This document shows, one piece after another, positions 26,317 to 35,555 of a stretch of 64,000 nucleotides of DNA. The notes beneath the pieces are model-generated. The model had not been told where the DNA came from and did no database searches. It saw only the letters and a list, made by a program, of their open reading frames with translations. Numbering within the stretch: the first letter of the stretch is position 1; each line of letters starts with the position of its first letter. The position numbers and the translations under genes were made by a program. Source of the stretch: Methylophilus aquaticus (lineage in GTDB: Bacteria > Pseudomonadota > Gammaproteobacteria > Burkholderiales > Methylophilaceae); NCBI RefSeq assembly GCF_030769565.1, contig NZ_JAVCAP010000015.1:1-64000 (forward strand), given 5' to 3'.

Positions 26317-29300
26317 ATGACAAAAATCACAGAATCAGACATAGAGTTATTAGCTATTGAGCGCCTACAAGTGCTGGGCTATGGTTATGTGTACGCGCCA
26401 GACATTGCACCAGATGCAGCACAAGCAGAACGCGCTAGCTTTAACGATGTGTTATTGCTTGGTCGTTTGCGCAAAGCTGTTGCGCGCATCAACCCCACAC
26501 TCCCCGCCGCCGCTCTAGATGAAGCCATCAAAACCATCCAACGCATAAGCTCACCAGAGTTGTTAGCTAATAACGAAGCGTTTCATCGATTGCTGACTGA
26601 GGGCGTGAATGTAAGCTACCAAAAAGATGGCAACACGCGTGGTGACTTGGTTTGGCTAGTGGATTTTGCAAACCCAGATAATAATGAGTTTGTAGTGGTG
26701 AACCAGTTCACTATTATTGAAAATGACCAAAACAAACGCCCCGATTTGATTTTATTTGTAAATGGCTTGCCACTGGTGGTGATAGAGCTTAAAAATGCGG
26801 CGGACGAAAACACCACCATTACCTCAGCTTTTAAACAGTTGGAAACTTATAAAAAGACAATCCCAAGTTTATTTACCTATAACGGTTTTGTGGTGGTGAG
26901 TGATGGTTTAGAGGCAAAAGCAGGCAGTATCTCTGCGGGCTTAAGCCGCTTTATGGCTTGGAAAAGTGCGGACGGCAAAACAGATGCGTCACATCTTGTT
27001 AGCCAGCTAGAAACGCTAATAAATGGCATGTTCAATAAAGCCACGCTACTTGATTTAATCCGCCACTTTATCGTTTTTGAAAAGTCTTCCAAAGAAGACC
27101 CCCTCACCAAACAAATTAGCATTAGCACGATTAAAAAGCTGGCTGCGTATCACCAATATTACGCTGTGAATGCGGCGGTGATTTCTACACTACGCGCAAC
27201 GGCAGAGGCTACAGGGGTTGCGCAAACACCAGCGAGTTATGGTTTGAGTGACGTGCGTAGCCAGCCTAAGGGTGACCGCAAAGCGGGCGTAGTGTGGCAT
27301 ACGCAAGGCAGTGGTAAATCACTGAGCATGGTATTTTATACAGGCAAAATTGTATTGGCCTTGAATAACCCGACCGTGGTGGTGATTACAGACCGTAATG
27401 ACTTAGATGATCAATTGTTTGATACTTTCGCAGCCTCTAGTCAATTATTACGCCAAGAGCCTAAACAAGTGGAAGATAGACAGCAACTGAAAGAGTTGCT
27501 CAAAGTGGCTTCTGGTGGCGTGATTTTTACCACCATACAGAAGTTTCAGCCCGAAGAAGGCAATGTGTATGAAACATTATCTGAACGCCGCAATATTGTG
27601 GTGATTGCAGATGAGGCGCACCGCACCCAATATGGGTTTAAAGCCAAGACGGTAGAAGAGAAAAACGCAGCAGGTGAGGTGATAGGCCAAAAGATTGTGT
27701 ATGGTTTTGCCAAATATATGCGTGATGCTTTACCCAATGCAACTTACCTAGGCTTTACTGGTACGCCAATTGAAAGCACTGATGTCAACACCCCTGCGGT
27801 GTTTGGCAACTACGTAGACATTTACGATATTGCCCAAGCGGTGGAAGATGGCGCGACAGTGCGTATATTCTACGAAAGCCGTTTAGCCAAAGTGCAACTC
27901 TCAGACGAAGGCCGCAAATTGGTGGCAGAGCTGGATGAAGAGTTGCAAGAAGATGAGCTGACCGAAACACAAAAAGCCAAAGCACGCTGGACGCAAATTG
28001 AGGCTTTGATAGGTAGCAAGCAACGCATCCAAAACATCGCTAAAGATATTGTGACGCACTTTGAGCAACGCCAAGAAGTGTTTGCGGGCAAAGGCATGAT
28101 AGTGAGCATGTCGCGCCGTATTGCGGCTGAGTTGTATGAGGCGATTATTACACTGAAACCAGAATGGCATTCTGATGACCTCAATAAAGGGGCTATCAAA
28201 GTGGTGATGACCGCTTCATCGAGCGATGGCCCACAACTCGCTAAACACCATACCTCTAAACAGCAACGTCGCAACCTGGCTGAGCGCATGAAAGACCCGC
28301 AAGACGAATTGAAACTGGTGATTGTGCGCGATATGTGGCTGACAGGCTTTGATGCGCCTAGTATGCACACGCTTTATATCGACAAGCCAATGAAAGGCCA
28401 TAACCTGATGCAGGCGATTGCACGGGTGAACCGTGTGTATGGCGATAAACCTGCTGGGTTGGTGGTGGATTACTTAGGCATTGCGGCTGATCTGAAACAG
28501 GCGCTCTCGTTTTATTCTGATGCGGGTGGTAAGGGTGACCCTGCCATTGCACAGGAGCAAGCGCTCGCTTTTATGCACGAAAAGCTGGAAGTGGTGCAGC
28601 AGTTGTATCATGGTTTTGATTACAAGCACTACTTCTCGGCAGACACCTCGAAAAAGCTATCCCTTATTCTTGCTGCCGAGGAACATATCCTTGGTCTGGA
28701 TGATGGCAAAAAACGGTATGTGGCAGAAGTCACCGCATTGTCACAAGCGTTTGCAATTGCGATTCCACATGATGAAGCGATGGACGTAAAAGATGAAGTA
28801 GCTTTCTTTCAAGCAGTGAAGGCTAGACTGGCAAAGTTTGACAGCACAGGCGAAGGACGCACAGATGAGTCGATTGAAACCACCATACGTCAAGTCATCG
28901 ACCAGGCGCTGGTGAGTGAGCAAGTGATTGATGTATTTGATGCAGCAGGCATCAAAAAACCAGATATCTCCATTTTGAGCGATGAATTTTTGATGGAGCT
29001 CAAAAACCACGAACACAAAAATATCGCGCTGGAAGTGCTGAAAAAACTGCTCAATGATGAGATCAAAATCCGCGAAAAAACTAACCTGATTCAAAGCCGC
29101 AGCCTGATGGAAATGCTGCAAAACTCGATCAAACGCTACCAAAACAAAATTATCACGGCGGCGGAGTTGATGGATGCGCTGATCGGTGTGAGTAAGGAAA
29201 TTGTGCACGGCGACAGTGAGGCCGAGCGATTAAAACTCAACACTTTGGAATTTGCGTTTTATACCGCAGTGGCAAATAACAACAGTGCAAAAGAACTAAT

Positions 29301-29532
29301 GCAACAAGACAAACTGCGAGAGCTTGCGGTCGTGCTTTTACAAAGAGTACGTGAAAATGCCAGTATAGACTGGACGATTAAAGAGAGCGTCAAAGCAAAA
29401 TTAAAAGTGATTGTGAAGCGCACACTGAGGCAATTTGGCTATCCGCCCGATATGGAAGTGCTGGCAACCGAGACCGTGCTGAAACAGGCCGCACTCATCG
29501 CCAATGAGATAAGCCTTCTGAAGGGCCGCTGA
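26317..29532 (+). CDS. hsdR: type I restriction-modification system, restriction subunit
   Basis: 1071 residues; the motor and nuclease of the type I complex. The N-terminal PD-(D/E)xK nuclease is seen as KRPDLILFVNGLPLVVIELKN near residue 148. The helicase follows with Walker A HTQGSGKSLSMVFYTGK near 328, the DEAH box VVIADEAHRTQYG near 430 and GFTGTPIE near 488. Later come WLTGFDAPSMHTLYIDKPM and the arginine-finger-like QAIARVNRVY. The C-terminal helical domain binds the methylase core. It is full length and uninterrupted, so with hsdM and hsdS the system appears functional. It converges on the DUF4186 gene with a four-base gap. Confidence 0.96.
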   Translation: MTKITESDIELLAIERLQVLGYGYVYAPDIAPDAAQAERASFNDVLLLGRLRKAVARINPTLPAAALDEAIKTIQRISSPELLANNEAFHRLLTEGVNVSYQKDGNTRGDLVWLVDFANPDNNEFVVVNQFTIIENDQNKRPDLILFVNGLPLVVIELKNAADENTTITSAFKQLETYKKTIPSLFTYNGFVVVSDGLEAKAGSISAGLSRFMAWKSADGKTDASHLVSQLETLINGMFNKATLLDLIRHFIVFEKSSKEDPLTKQISISTIKKLAAYHQYYAVNAAVISTLRATAEATGVAQTPASYGLSDVRSQPKGDRKAGVVWHTQGSGKSLSMVFYTGKIVLALNNPTVVVITDRNDLDDQLFDTFAASSQLLRQEPKQVEDRQQLKELLKVASGGVIFTTIQKFQPEEGNVYETLSERRNIVVIADEAHRTQYGFKAKTVEEKNAAGEVIGQKIVYGFAKYMRDALPNATYLGFTGTPIESTDVNTPAVFGNYVDIYDIAQAVEDGATVRIFYESRLAKVQLSDEGRKLVAELDEELQEDELTETQKAKARWTQIEALIGSKQRIQNIAKDIVTHFEQRQEVFAGKGMIVSMSRRIAAELYEAIITLKPEWHSDDLNKGAIKVVMTASSSDGPQLAKHHTSKQQRRNLAERMKDPQDELKLVIVRDMWLTGFDAPSMHTLYIDKPMKGHNLMQAIARVNRVYGDKPAGLVVDYLGIAADLKQALSFYSDAGGKGDPAIAQEQALAFMHEKLEVVQQLYHGFDYKHYFSADTSKKLSLILAAEEHILGLDDGKKRYVAEVTALSQAFAIAIPHDEAMDVKDEVAFFQAVKARLAKFDSTGEGRTDESIETTIRQVIDQALVSEQVIDVFDAAGIKKPDISILSDEFLMELKNHEHKNIALEVLKKLLNDEIKIREKTNLIQSRSLMEMLQNSIKRYQNKIITAAELMDALIGVSKEIVHGDSEAERLKLNTLEFAFYTAVANNNSAKELMQQDKLRELAVVLLQRVRENASIDWTIKESVKAKLKVIVKRTLRQFGYPPDMEVLATETVLKQAALIANEISLLKGR

Positions 29533-29536
29533 CTCA

Positions 29537-29908
29537 CTAGCCGAGTGGATTTCCGTGATCCAGCTTTTGCTGTAACCACCGCTCCAGCACGACCACCACA
29601 TAAGCCTGCTCTTCCAGCGTCATGGCCCGCCCGGCCGGAATCTGGTGCCATTTGCTGAGGCAGCCGCGGCAGCAGGTGGCGGTGGCATGTTGCGCGACAA
29701 ATACCGGGTGTCCGCGCATGGGCGTTTGCTGGCCTTCATTGGCAATCACTGCCGCAGCCAGTCGCTGCGCAACAAAGTCTTCGGCATGGTCAAGGATGGT
29801 GGGCAGGCCTTTTTGTTGCAGGTAATGCAGGTCTTTAGCATTGAGGTGGAAGCTGGTGCGGAACCGGGAACGCTGCAAGGCCTGAAACAAGGAATCCAGT
29901 GCGCGCAT
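29537..29908 (-). CDS. DUF4186 family protein
   Basis: About 124 residues, small cytosolic protein with the DUF4186 pattern: RSRFRTSFHL near the start, ILDHAEDFVAQRLA, and the very conserved block QTPMRGHPVFVAQHATATCC followed by RGCLSKWH. The His and Cys residues of that block look like a metal site. Function is not established. An ATG at 29906-29908 fits the family better than the longer frame. It lies eight bases after the MFS gene on the same strand, probably one operon. Confidence 0.85.
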   Translation of the reverse strand: MRALDSLFQALQRSRFRTSFHLNAKDLHYLQQKGLPTILDHAEDFVAQRLAAAVIANEGQQTPMRGHPVFVAQHATATCCRGCLSKWHQIPAGRAMTLEEQAYVVVVLERWLQQKLDHGNPLG

Positions 29909-29915
29909 GGTGTGT

Positions 29916-31154
29916 TTAATGTAGCTGAGAAATATGCAGCTCACGTAATTCGGGGGCTTTAATCGCCGTTACCCCCACCACAGCCAGCGTCATGCAACCG
30001 CCAAATACCACCGAGGGCACCAGCCCCATCAGCCTCGCGGTGAGGCCGGACTCAAAAGCGCCCAACTCATTGGAAGAGCCAATAAAAATACCGTTAATGG
30101 CTGAAACGCGGCCGCGCATATTGTCCGGCGTGGCCAGTTGCAGAATAGTTTGCCGCAACACCACCGAGACACCATCCAGCATGCCGGAAATGGCCAGAAT
30201 CACAATCGCCAGCCAGAACGTATGGCACAGGCCAAATGCAATCATGCACAGACCAAACCCGGCCACGGCCAGCAGCAGCCAGCGCCCGCTGTGTTGATGC
30301 AATGGGTGTTTTGCCAGCCAGACGCCGGTGACGATAGCGCCTACCGCGGGCGCTGCGCGCAGGATGCCCAGGCCTTCCGGCCCCATCTGGTAAATGTCGT
30401 GGACAAACGCGGGCAGCATGGCGACTGTGCCGCCAAACAGCACGGCAAACATATCGAGCAATTGCGCACCCAGCACCACTTGTGTGCGTTTCACAAAGCG
30501 CAAACCTTCGGCAATACTGGCAAATACTTTCAATGGCGCATGGCTGCGCTGCTGAGTAACGCGCACACTCATGGCCGCTATTGCGGCGCCCAGTGCCAGT
30601 GCTGCAGACAGGCCGTAGGCGACGGATTTGTCGGCAAAACCGATCAGCAAACCGCCAATGGCAGGACCGACAATCAGGCCAATCTGAAACATCGAACTGC
30701 CGATGCCCGAGGCCTTGGCGATAGACGCGCGCGGGATAATGAGGGCAAACAGGGTGTTGTAACTGGGGGCAATAAAGGCACGGGCAAAGCCGGTCAGGGC
30801 GACGGTGCCGTAAATCCACCAGTCAGTGTGCGCGGGCTGGGTGAGCGCAATCCACACCAGCAACAAAGCATTGAATGCCAGAAACACGGCGGACAAACAG
30901 GCAAAACCTCGCCTGGAAAAATAATGGTCTACGGCGTGTCCGGCAAACAAGGCACTGCCCATGTATGGGATCACCTCAGCCAGTCCGATCAGCCCCAATG
31001 CCCAAGGGTCATGGGTGATCTCGTAGATATGCCAGCCGATGGCGACCATTGTCATCTGGTAGGACAACACCATCTGGATGCGGAACGCGAGCAGCTTGGG
31101 AAAAGCGTAGCCCTGATGGGCCAGTATTTGGCGGATAGACAAAGACATCCTCAC
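29916..31154 (-). CDS. MFS transporter (EntS/MFS_3-like exporter)
   Basis: 412 residues with twelve predicted membrane segments. It begins AFRIQMVLSYQMTMVAIGWHIYEIT and has the MFS_3-type loop motif ALFAGHAVDHYFSRRG near residue 75, then FARAFIAPSYNTLFALIIPR and, in the second half, LRQTILQLATPDNMRGRVSAI. The family includes enterobactin and drug exporters; the substrate here is unknown. The frame can start at GTG 31154 or ATG 31148. Neither has a Shine-Dalgarno, and a TATAAT lies directly upstream at 31155-31160, which would allow a leaderless mRNA starting at the ATG. Confidence 0.88.
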   Translation of the reverse strand: MRMSLSIRQILAHQGYAFPKLLAFRIQMVLSYQMTMVAIGWHIYEITHDPWALGLIGLAEVIPYMGSALFAGHAVDHYFSRRGFACLSAVFLAFNALLLVWIALTQPAHTDWWIYGTVALTGFARAFIAPSYNTLFALIIPRASIAKASGIGSSMFQIGLIVGPAIGGLLIGFADKSVAYGLSAALALGAAIAAMSVRVTQQRSHAPLKVFASIAEGLRFVKRTQVVLGAQLLDMFAVLFGGTVAMLPAFVHDIYQMGPEGLGILRAAPAVGAIVTGVWLAKHPLHQHSGRWLLLAVAGFGLCMIAFGLCHTFWLAIVILAISGMLDGVSVVLRQTILQLATPDNMRGRVSAINGIFIGSSNELGAFESGLTARLMGLVPSVVFGGCMTLAVVGVTAIKAPELRELHISQLH

Positions 31155-31219
31155 ATTATACGCGATTGCTGCAAATGGCCTGTCACTTGGCGTAGCCGCA
31201 TGCTTGCTCTAGAATGACT

Positions 31220-31314
31220 GGCGGGTGCGGTGAATCAGGCAGTCTGCCTTGAACGGCCGATGAGCCGTCGTTGACCCCGTGCGACTCTGCCGATATAGAT
31301 GGGGCGCACCCGCC
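31220..31314. ncRNA. candidate structured RNA element (95 nt)
   Basis: The ends ggcgggtgcg (31220-31229) and cgcacccgcc (31305-31314) pair perfectly over ten bases. Inside are three further stems: aggca/tgcct around 31237-31249, acggc/gccgt around a six-base cgatga loop at 31253-31268, and cccc/gggg at 31275-31304. Such nested pairing in 95 bases is unlikely by chance. It lies in the leader of the deacetylase gene (plus strand) and about 65 bases upstream of the MFS gene (minus strand), so the strand is uncertain. I do not recognise a known riboswitch or sRNA family. Confidence 0.5.
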
Positions 31315-31358
31315 CTTTTGAGGATAGAAGACTCCACGCGCGTGAATGGATAACGCTT

Positions 31359-32276
31359 ATGTTTTGTCATCTGTTACGGTTTGTGCTTTATTCAATGCTG
31401 CTTGGCGGCCTCTGCATGCCAGCCGCCCGGGCAGCGCCACCAATGCAGATTTATGTCACTGTAGATTGGGAAGGTCTTTCGCTGGAGGAGGACAATCTGC
31501 AGGCCATGCGGCAATTCCGGCAGAAATTCCCCCACATCCCGATGGTGCAGCTGATGAATCCAGCCTATTTTGTGCAAAAAGATGCACACCGCGCGCAGGT
31601 TGCCCACGCCATCCGCTCAACATTTTTAGCACATGACACCATTGGTCTGCACCTGCACCCACTCAAGCCGCTGGTGCAACACTGCGGTGTGCCTTTCCAT
31701 GCCTCGCCGACACTGGCGGATGCACCCATTCCCTGCGAGGGCGATAGTTGTGGCTATTCGGTCAGTCTGGAGCTGGCTTATACGCAAACAGAACTTGTGC
31801 AGCTAGTGACGTGTAGCAGTGATTTGCTGGTCAGCAATGGCTTTAACCGCCCTCGCTATTTTCGGGCAGGCGGATGGCAGCTGGGCCCCAAACTGCAAGC
31901 GGCACTGGAGGCTAATCGCTTTGTGTGGGACAGTTCACGCATTGCCCCTGACCTGCTCACCTCGCGCTGGCATGCGGACAGCCGCATGATACAACGCATT
32001 CAACAGCTGCACCCCGACAGCTCAACGCTGGATCAACCTTACGCACTTTCTTACCAGCTCATGGAGTTTCCCAATAATGCTGCGCTGGCCGATTACACGA
32101 GCACCAGGCAACTGTTACAGGTATTCAAACAACTGCTTGCAGCGCACAAACCGGTCATGGTGCTTGGCTTTCATCAGGAAACCGCAGCCGACTATTTAAT
32201 TCGTCTGGAAAGGGCGATTCCACATATGGAAAAAATTGCCAAAGAACAGCAGGTGACGATTGAATGGCGTCATTAG
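31359..32276 (+). CDS. polysaccharide deacetylase-like (NodB-fold) secreted protein
   Basis: About 305 residues, with signal peptide MFCHLLRFVLYSMLLGGL...AARA then IYVTVDWEGLSLEEDN. The VDWE pair near residue 30, GLHLHPLKPL near 96 (a His-x-His pair) and FRAGGWQLGPKL near 168 follow the order of NodB/CE4 motifs: metal Asp, His pair, then the RAGGW substrate-groove motif. Late VMVLGFHQET fits the last catalytic His. It is probably a periplasmic deacetylase of an unknown glycan. The ATG at 31359 is chosen for the signal peptide. The CDS starts 45 bases after the structured element at 31220-31314. alkB follows closely on the same strand. Confidence 0.72.
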   Translation: MFCHLLRFVLYSMLLGGLCMPAARAAPPMQIYVTVDWEGLSLEEDNLQAMRQFRQKFPHIPMVQLMNPAYFVQKDAHRAQVAHAIRSTFLAHDTIGLHLHPLKPLVQHCGVPFHASPTLADAPIPCEGDSCGYSVSLELAYTQTELVQLVTCSSDLLVSNGFNRPRYFRAGGWQLGPKLQAALEANRFVWDSSRIAPDLLTSRWHADSRMIQRIQQLHPDSSTLDQPYALSYQLMEFPNNAALADYTSTRQLLQVFKQLLAAHKPVMVLGFHQETAADYLIRLERAIPHMEKIAKEQQVTIEWRH

Positions 32277-32324
32277 TGAACACCCGCTGCGGGAATGAAT
32301 CTGCTGACACGTGGTCTGAAAACC

Positions 32325-32963
32325 ATGGATTTATTGACTGAGTTACGCCCTGAACAAATGACGCTGGCGGCAGGCGCTGTATGGTTGCCCGGATTTGCCC
32401 TGCCGCAGGCCGAGGCGCTCTGCGCGTACTTGCAGCAGCATTTTGTGCCCCACCCGCCACAACAGATGATGACACCGATGGGCTATCCGATGTCAGTGCG
32501 CACCAGCAGCATGGGTGACCGGGGTTGGGTCGGCAGTGCGCAAGGCTACGGCTATAGTGCCGTCGAGCCGAGTTCCGGCAGGCCATGGCCGCCCATTCCG
32601 CCCCTTATACTCACACTCGCCCATGATGCAGCGCTAAAAGCAGGGTATGCCGGGTTTGTGCCGGACAGCTGCCTGATCAATGTCTATGCGCCCGGCAACA
32701 AAATGGGGCTGCATCAGGACAAAGATGAACAAGACTTTTCGCAACCGATTGTCTCGGTTTCACTGGGCATCCCTGCCACCTTTTTGTTTGGCGGTGCCAG
32801 GCGTAGCGACAAAGCGGTGAAAGTCCCTTTGCAGCATGGTGATGTCGTCGTGTGGGGCGGTGCCAGTCGGCGCTTTTATCATGGCATTGCAACCATTGCT
32901 GCCAATCAGCACCCGCAGGCGGGCGCGCAACGCATTAATCTGACATTGAGAAAAGCGACTTGA
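32325..32963 (+). CDS. alkB: AlkB-type DNA/RNA repair dioxygenase
   Basis: About 212 residues; Fe(II)/2-oxoglutarate enzyme that removes alkyl groups from damaged bases (1-methyladenine, 3-methylcytosine). The core motifs are complete: NVYAPGNKMGLHQDKDE with iron ligands His130 and Asp132, GIPATFLFGG, PLQHGDVVVWGG, the third ligand in RRFYHGIA, and the 2-oxoglutarate-binding RINLTLRKA at the C-terminus. The chosen start gives MDLLTELRPEQMTLAAGAV and a normal length. An in-frame ATG at 32295 would add ten residues. No Ada-type regulator is nearby. Confidence 0.95.
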   Translation: MDLLTELRPEQMTLAAGAVWLPGFALPQAEALCAYLQQHFVPHPPQQMMTPMGYPMSVRTSSMGDRGWVGSAQGYGYSAVEPSSGRPWPPIPPLILTLAHDAALKAGYAGFVPDSCLINVYAPGNKMGLHQDKDEQDFSQPIVSVSLGIPATFLFGGARRSDKAVKVPLQHGDVVVWGGASRRFYHGIATIAANQHPQAGAQRINLTLRKAT

Positions 32964-33105
32964 TCAGCGCTGTTGATTGCCCCCTTGAGCGCCTCACCGC
33001 TTCGCAATGACGGCACATTCGGTGGCACTGCTCAGGGCGCAGATTGCAGCATGCAAACACACGTAAAGTTTCTGATAAACACCTTGTTTACCCCGCATTT
33101 CCGGG

Positions 33106-33133
33106 TTGCATCTGTGATTCAAAGGTGTACACT
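33106..33133 (+). promoter_or_regulatory. promoter upstream of hpf
   Basis: TTGCAT (33106-33111), a 16-bp spacer and TACACT (33128-33133) fit sigma-70, 75 bases before the hpf ATG. The leader includes caattgataaggcaattg, a small inverted repeat. Confidence 0.45.
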
Positions 33134-33206
33134 GAAATTGTCCCAACCGCCCAATTGATAAGGCAATTGAGAACAGGAAGGGATCATTTCATAAAAGGAG
33201 TTTGTC

Positions 33207-33533
33207 ATGAATTTACAACTTAGTGGACATCATTTAGAAATCACTCCGGCATTGCGCGAATATGTGTTATCCAAATTTACGCGCATCAGCAATCACTTTG
33301 ATCATGTGATTGATGTGAAAGTGACCATGTCTGTAGAAAAGCTTGCCCAAAAGGTTGAAGCCACCCTGCATGTACCCGGCAACGATTTACACGCAGCCTG
33401 CTCGGATGAAAACATGTATAGCGCAATTGATATGCTGACAGACAAACTTGACCGTCAGGTGGTCAAACATAAAGAAAAACAGGGTGACCATCACAAATCC
33501 GGTGGCGCAGTGAAGCACCAGCTCAGTTCCTGA
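33207..33533 (+). CDS. hpf: ribosome hibernation-promoting factor, short form
   Basis: 108 residues of the HPF/YfiA (S30AE) family: MNLQLSGHHLEITPALREYV, then KFTRISNHFDHVIDVKVTM, EATLHVPGNDLHAACSDENMYSAIDML and DKLDRQVVKHKEKQ. It binds the 30S subunit at the A/P sites and stores ribosomes as inactive dimers in slow growth. The short length without a C-terminal dimerisation domain is the form of beta- and gammaproteobacteria. Strong Shine-Dalgarno AAAGGAG. In enterobacteria it sits between rpoN and ptsN; here rpoN is absent and hprK follows. Confidence 0.95.
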   Translation: MNLQLSGHHLEITPALREYVLSKFTRISNHFDHVIDVKVTMSVEKLAQKVEATLHVPGNDLHAACSDENMYSAIDMLTDKLDRQVVKHKEKQGDHHKSGGAVKHQLSS

Positions 33534-33545
33534 TTTTTACTCTTC

Positions 33546-33571
33546 ATTCTCTACCCGCGCGGGTAGAGAAT
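33546..33571. terminator. perfect 26-bp palindrome after hpf
   Basis: attctctacccgcgcgggta followed by gagaat is fully symmetrical and lies 13 bases after the hpf stop. There is no T-run, so it is more likely a processing or partial-termination hairpin that sets hpf apart from hprK than a full terminator. Confidence 0.5.
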
Positions 33572-33680
33572 ACCAGCGCAACAGCGCTTTGCCAGTTTTA
33601 AACAGCACATTTCCCCCAAGCAGCATAATCAGTTGTAAAATAATTCACTGATCCCAACCGCAGGCGCTTATAGGAAGCAC

Positions 33681-34631
33681 ATGGCTCAAATTTCTGTGGC
33701 CGATTTGTATAAACAAATCCGCAGCAAACTCAAACTTAAATGGGTAGCTGGCGAGGCCGGTGGCAATAAAATCCTTAACTCGGGTACGGTGACCAAACCC
33801 TCTCTGGCACTGATAGGGCATTTGAATTTTGTACACCCCAACCGCGTGCAGGTTCTGGGCTGTGCCGAAATGGACTACCTGCATACCTTGAGCATTCTGG
33901 CGCTGCAACAAGCGGTCGCCAACCTGTTTTCAACTGATCTCGCCATGATCGTGGTGGCCAATGGTGAAAAAGTCCCGCCCGTCATGCTGGAAGCCGCACA
34001 ACAGCAACAGATTCCCCTCTTCACTTCGCCCATGATCAGCCCGCAATTAATGGAACTGCTGGGCCATTACCTGGCAGTCGCCACCGCAGAATCGACCAGT
34101 ATGCACGGGGTGTTTATGGAGGTACAGGGCTTTGGCGTGTTGATTAAAGGCAGTGCAGCCATCGGTAAAAGCGAGCTGGCACTCGAACTGATCTCACGCG
34201 GGCATCGGCTGGTGGCCGATGATATTGTCGATTTTTATCGCGTCTCGCCGGAACGGGTGGAAGGGCGTTGCCCGGAACTGTTGCAGGACTTTCTGGAAGT
34301 GCGCGGCCTGGGCATTTTGAATATTCGCGCACTGTTTGGCGACAACGCGGTCAAACCGACCAAGCCACTGGATATGATGATACAGCTGGAACTGGCAGAT
34401 GACATGAAGCCACAGGATCTGGACAGGCTCAGCGCGAATCGGCAAACCGAGCATGTGCTGGATGTTGAAATCAGCAAGGTCATTATTCCGATTGCGGCAG
34501 GGCGTAACATTGCGGTACTGGTGGAGGTGGCGGTGCGCAACCATATGCTGCTATTGCGGGGCGTGAATGCCACCAAACAACTCACGCAACGTCAAAAGCA
34601 ACTGATGTTGAGAGAAAGTAAATTACGATGA
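33681..34631 (+). CDS. hprK: HPr kinase/phosphorylase
   Basis: 316 residues. The C-terminal kinase domain has the P-loop KGSAAIGKSELALELI near residue 156, the Asp pair ADDIVDF just after it and the HprK signature LEVRGLGILNIRALFG near 208. The N-terminal MurF-like domain is also present. The enzyme phosphorylates and dephosphorylates Ser46 of HPr, and Ser46 is present in the ptsH product encoded four genes downstream. In betaproteobacteria this module serves regulation rather than sugar uptake. Confidence 0.97.
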   Translation: MAQISVADLYKQIRSKLKLKWVAGEAGGNKILNSGTVTKPSLALIGHLNFVHPNRVQVLGCAEMDYLHTLSILALQQAVANLFSTDLAMIVVANGEKVPPVMLEAAQQQQIPLFTSPMISPQLMELLGHYLAVATAESTSMHGVFMEVQGFGVLIKGSAAIGKSELALELISRGHRLVADDIVDFYRVSPERVEGRCPELLQDFLEVRGLGILNIRALFGDNAVKPTKPLDMMIQLELADDMKPQDLDRLSANRQTEHVLDVEISKVIIPIAAGRNIAVLVEVAVRNHMLLLRGVNATKQLTQRQKQLMLRESKLR

Positions 34632-34650
34632 TAAGAAGGCGATCACACAC

Positions 34651-35532
34651 ATGCAACTGGTGATTGTTACCGGCTTGTCCGGCTCCGGCAAAACCATCGC
34701 CCTGCGCGTATTTGAAGACAGTGGCTATTACTGCATCGACAACCTGCCGGCCACGCTGCTGCCGCATATTCAAAGCCACGTAGCCAACCGTGATGCGGCC
34801 AAAGTGGCTGTCAGCGTAGATAGCCGCAGCATTGCCATTGAGTCGTTGCCAGACATTTTGCAAACCCTGAAGACACAGCATATTGATGTGCATTTGCTGT
34901 TTCTGGATGCCAGTCTCGAAACGCTGGTCAAACGTTTTTCGGAAACCCGGCGCAAACATCCCCTCAGTACACCCAATCAGGCGCTGGCCGAGAGCATCCA
35001 GCATGAGCGCGACTTACTGTCGGGCCTGAGCAATCTCGGGCACCACGTCGATACCAGCAATTTGTCATCCAACACTCTGCGCAACCATACCCGCAACTGG
35101 ATGCTGCAACTTGAACAGCACTATCAGGAAGCCCCTTCCCACAGCCTGGTGCTTTCGTTTATTTCATTCGGCTTCAAGCACGGCATTCCGCTGGATGCCG
35201 ACTTTGTATTTGATGTGCGCAGCCTGCCTAACCCGCACTATGATCCGGTGTTACGGCCATACAATGGCAAACAGGCACCGATCCAGCAGTTTTTGCAGAA
35301 TGAGCCCGTGGTGCTTGAAATGCAGCAGGACATTCAGCACTATATAGAAAAGTGGTTACCCGGCTTTTATCAGGACCATCGCAGCTATGTCACCGTTGGC
35401 ATTGGCTGTACCGGCGGGCAACATCGCTCCGTTTATCTGGTCGAACAACTGGGCACCTATTTTAAGCAGCAACATCAGGTGATGATTCGCCACCGCGAAT
35501 TGCATGAAACACAGGTGCTCACAAAGCCCTGA
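34651..35532 (+). CDS. rapZ: RapZ family nucleotide-binding RNase adaptor
   Basis: 293 residues, with Walker A GLSGSGKT at residues 8-15, then RVFEDSGYYCIDNLPATLLP and VSVDSRS. The C-terminal RNA-binding part is recognisable: FISFGFKHGIPLDADFVFDVRSLPNPHY and TVGIGCTGGQHRSVYLVE. In E. coli RapZ directs RNase E to the GlmZ sRNA, controlling glucosamine-6-phosphate synthase. Whether this host has that sRNA is unknown. It lies 19 bases after hprK, part of the operon. Confidence 0.97.
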   Translation: MQLVIVTGLSGSGKTIALRVFEDSGYYCIDNLPATLLPHIQSHVANRDAAKVAVSVDSRSIAIESLPDILQTLKTQHIDVHLLFLDASLETLVKRFSETRRKHPLSTPNQALAESIQHERDLLSGLSNLGHHVDTSNLSSNTLRNHTRNWMLQLEQHYQEAPSHSLVLSFISFGFKHGIPLDADFVFDVRSLPNPHYDPVLRPYNGKQAPIQQFLQNEPVVLEMQQDIQHYIEKWLPGFYQDHRSYVTVGIGCTGGQHRSVYLVEQLGTYFKQQHQVMIRHRELHETQVLTKP

Positions 35533-35555
35533 AGAACAACCGGGAAAGTACTGAT

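Noticed and set aside
30138-31217. 359-aa frame opposite the MFS gene
   Set aside because: Gln/His-rich antisense shadow that also runs into the upstream region. The MFS frame has clear helices and motifs.
31220-31314. Simple rho-independent terminator
   Set aside because: The outer helix is followed by only four Ts and encloses a large multi-stem interior; not a terminator shape.
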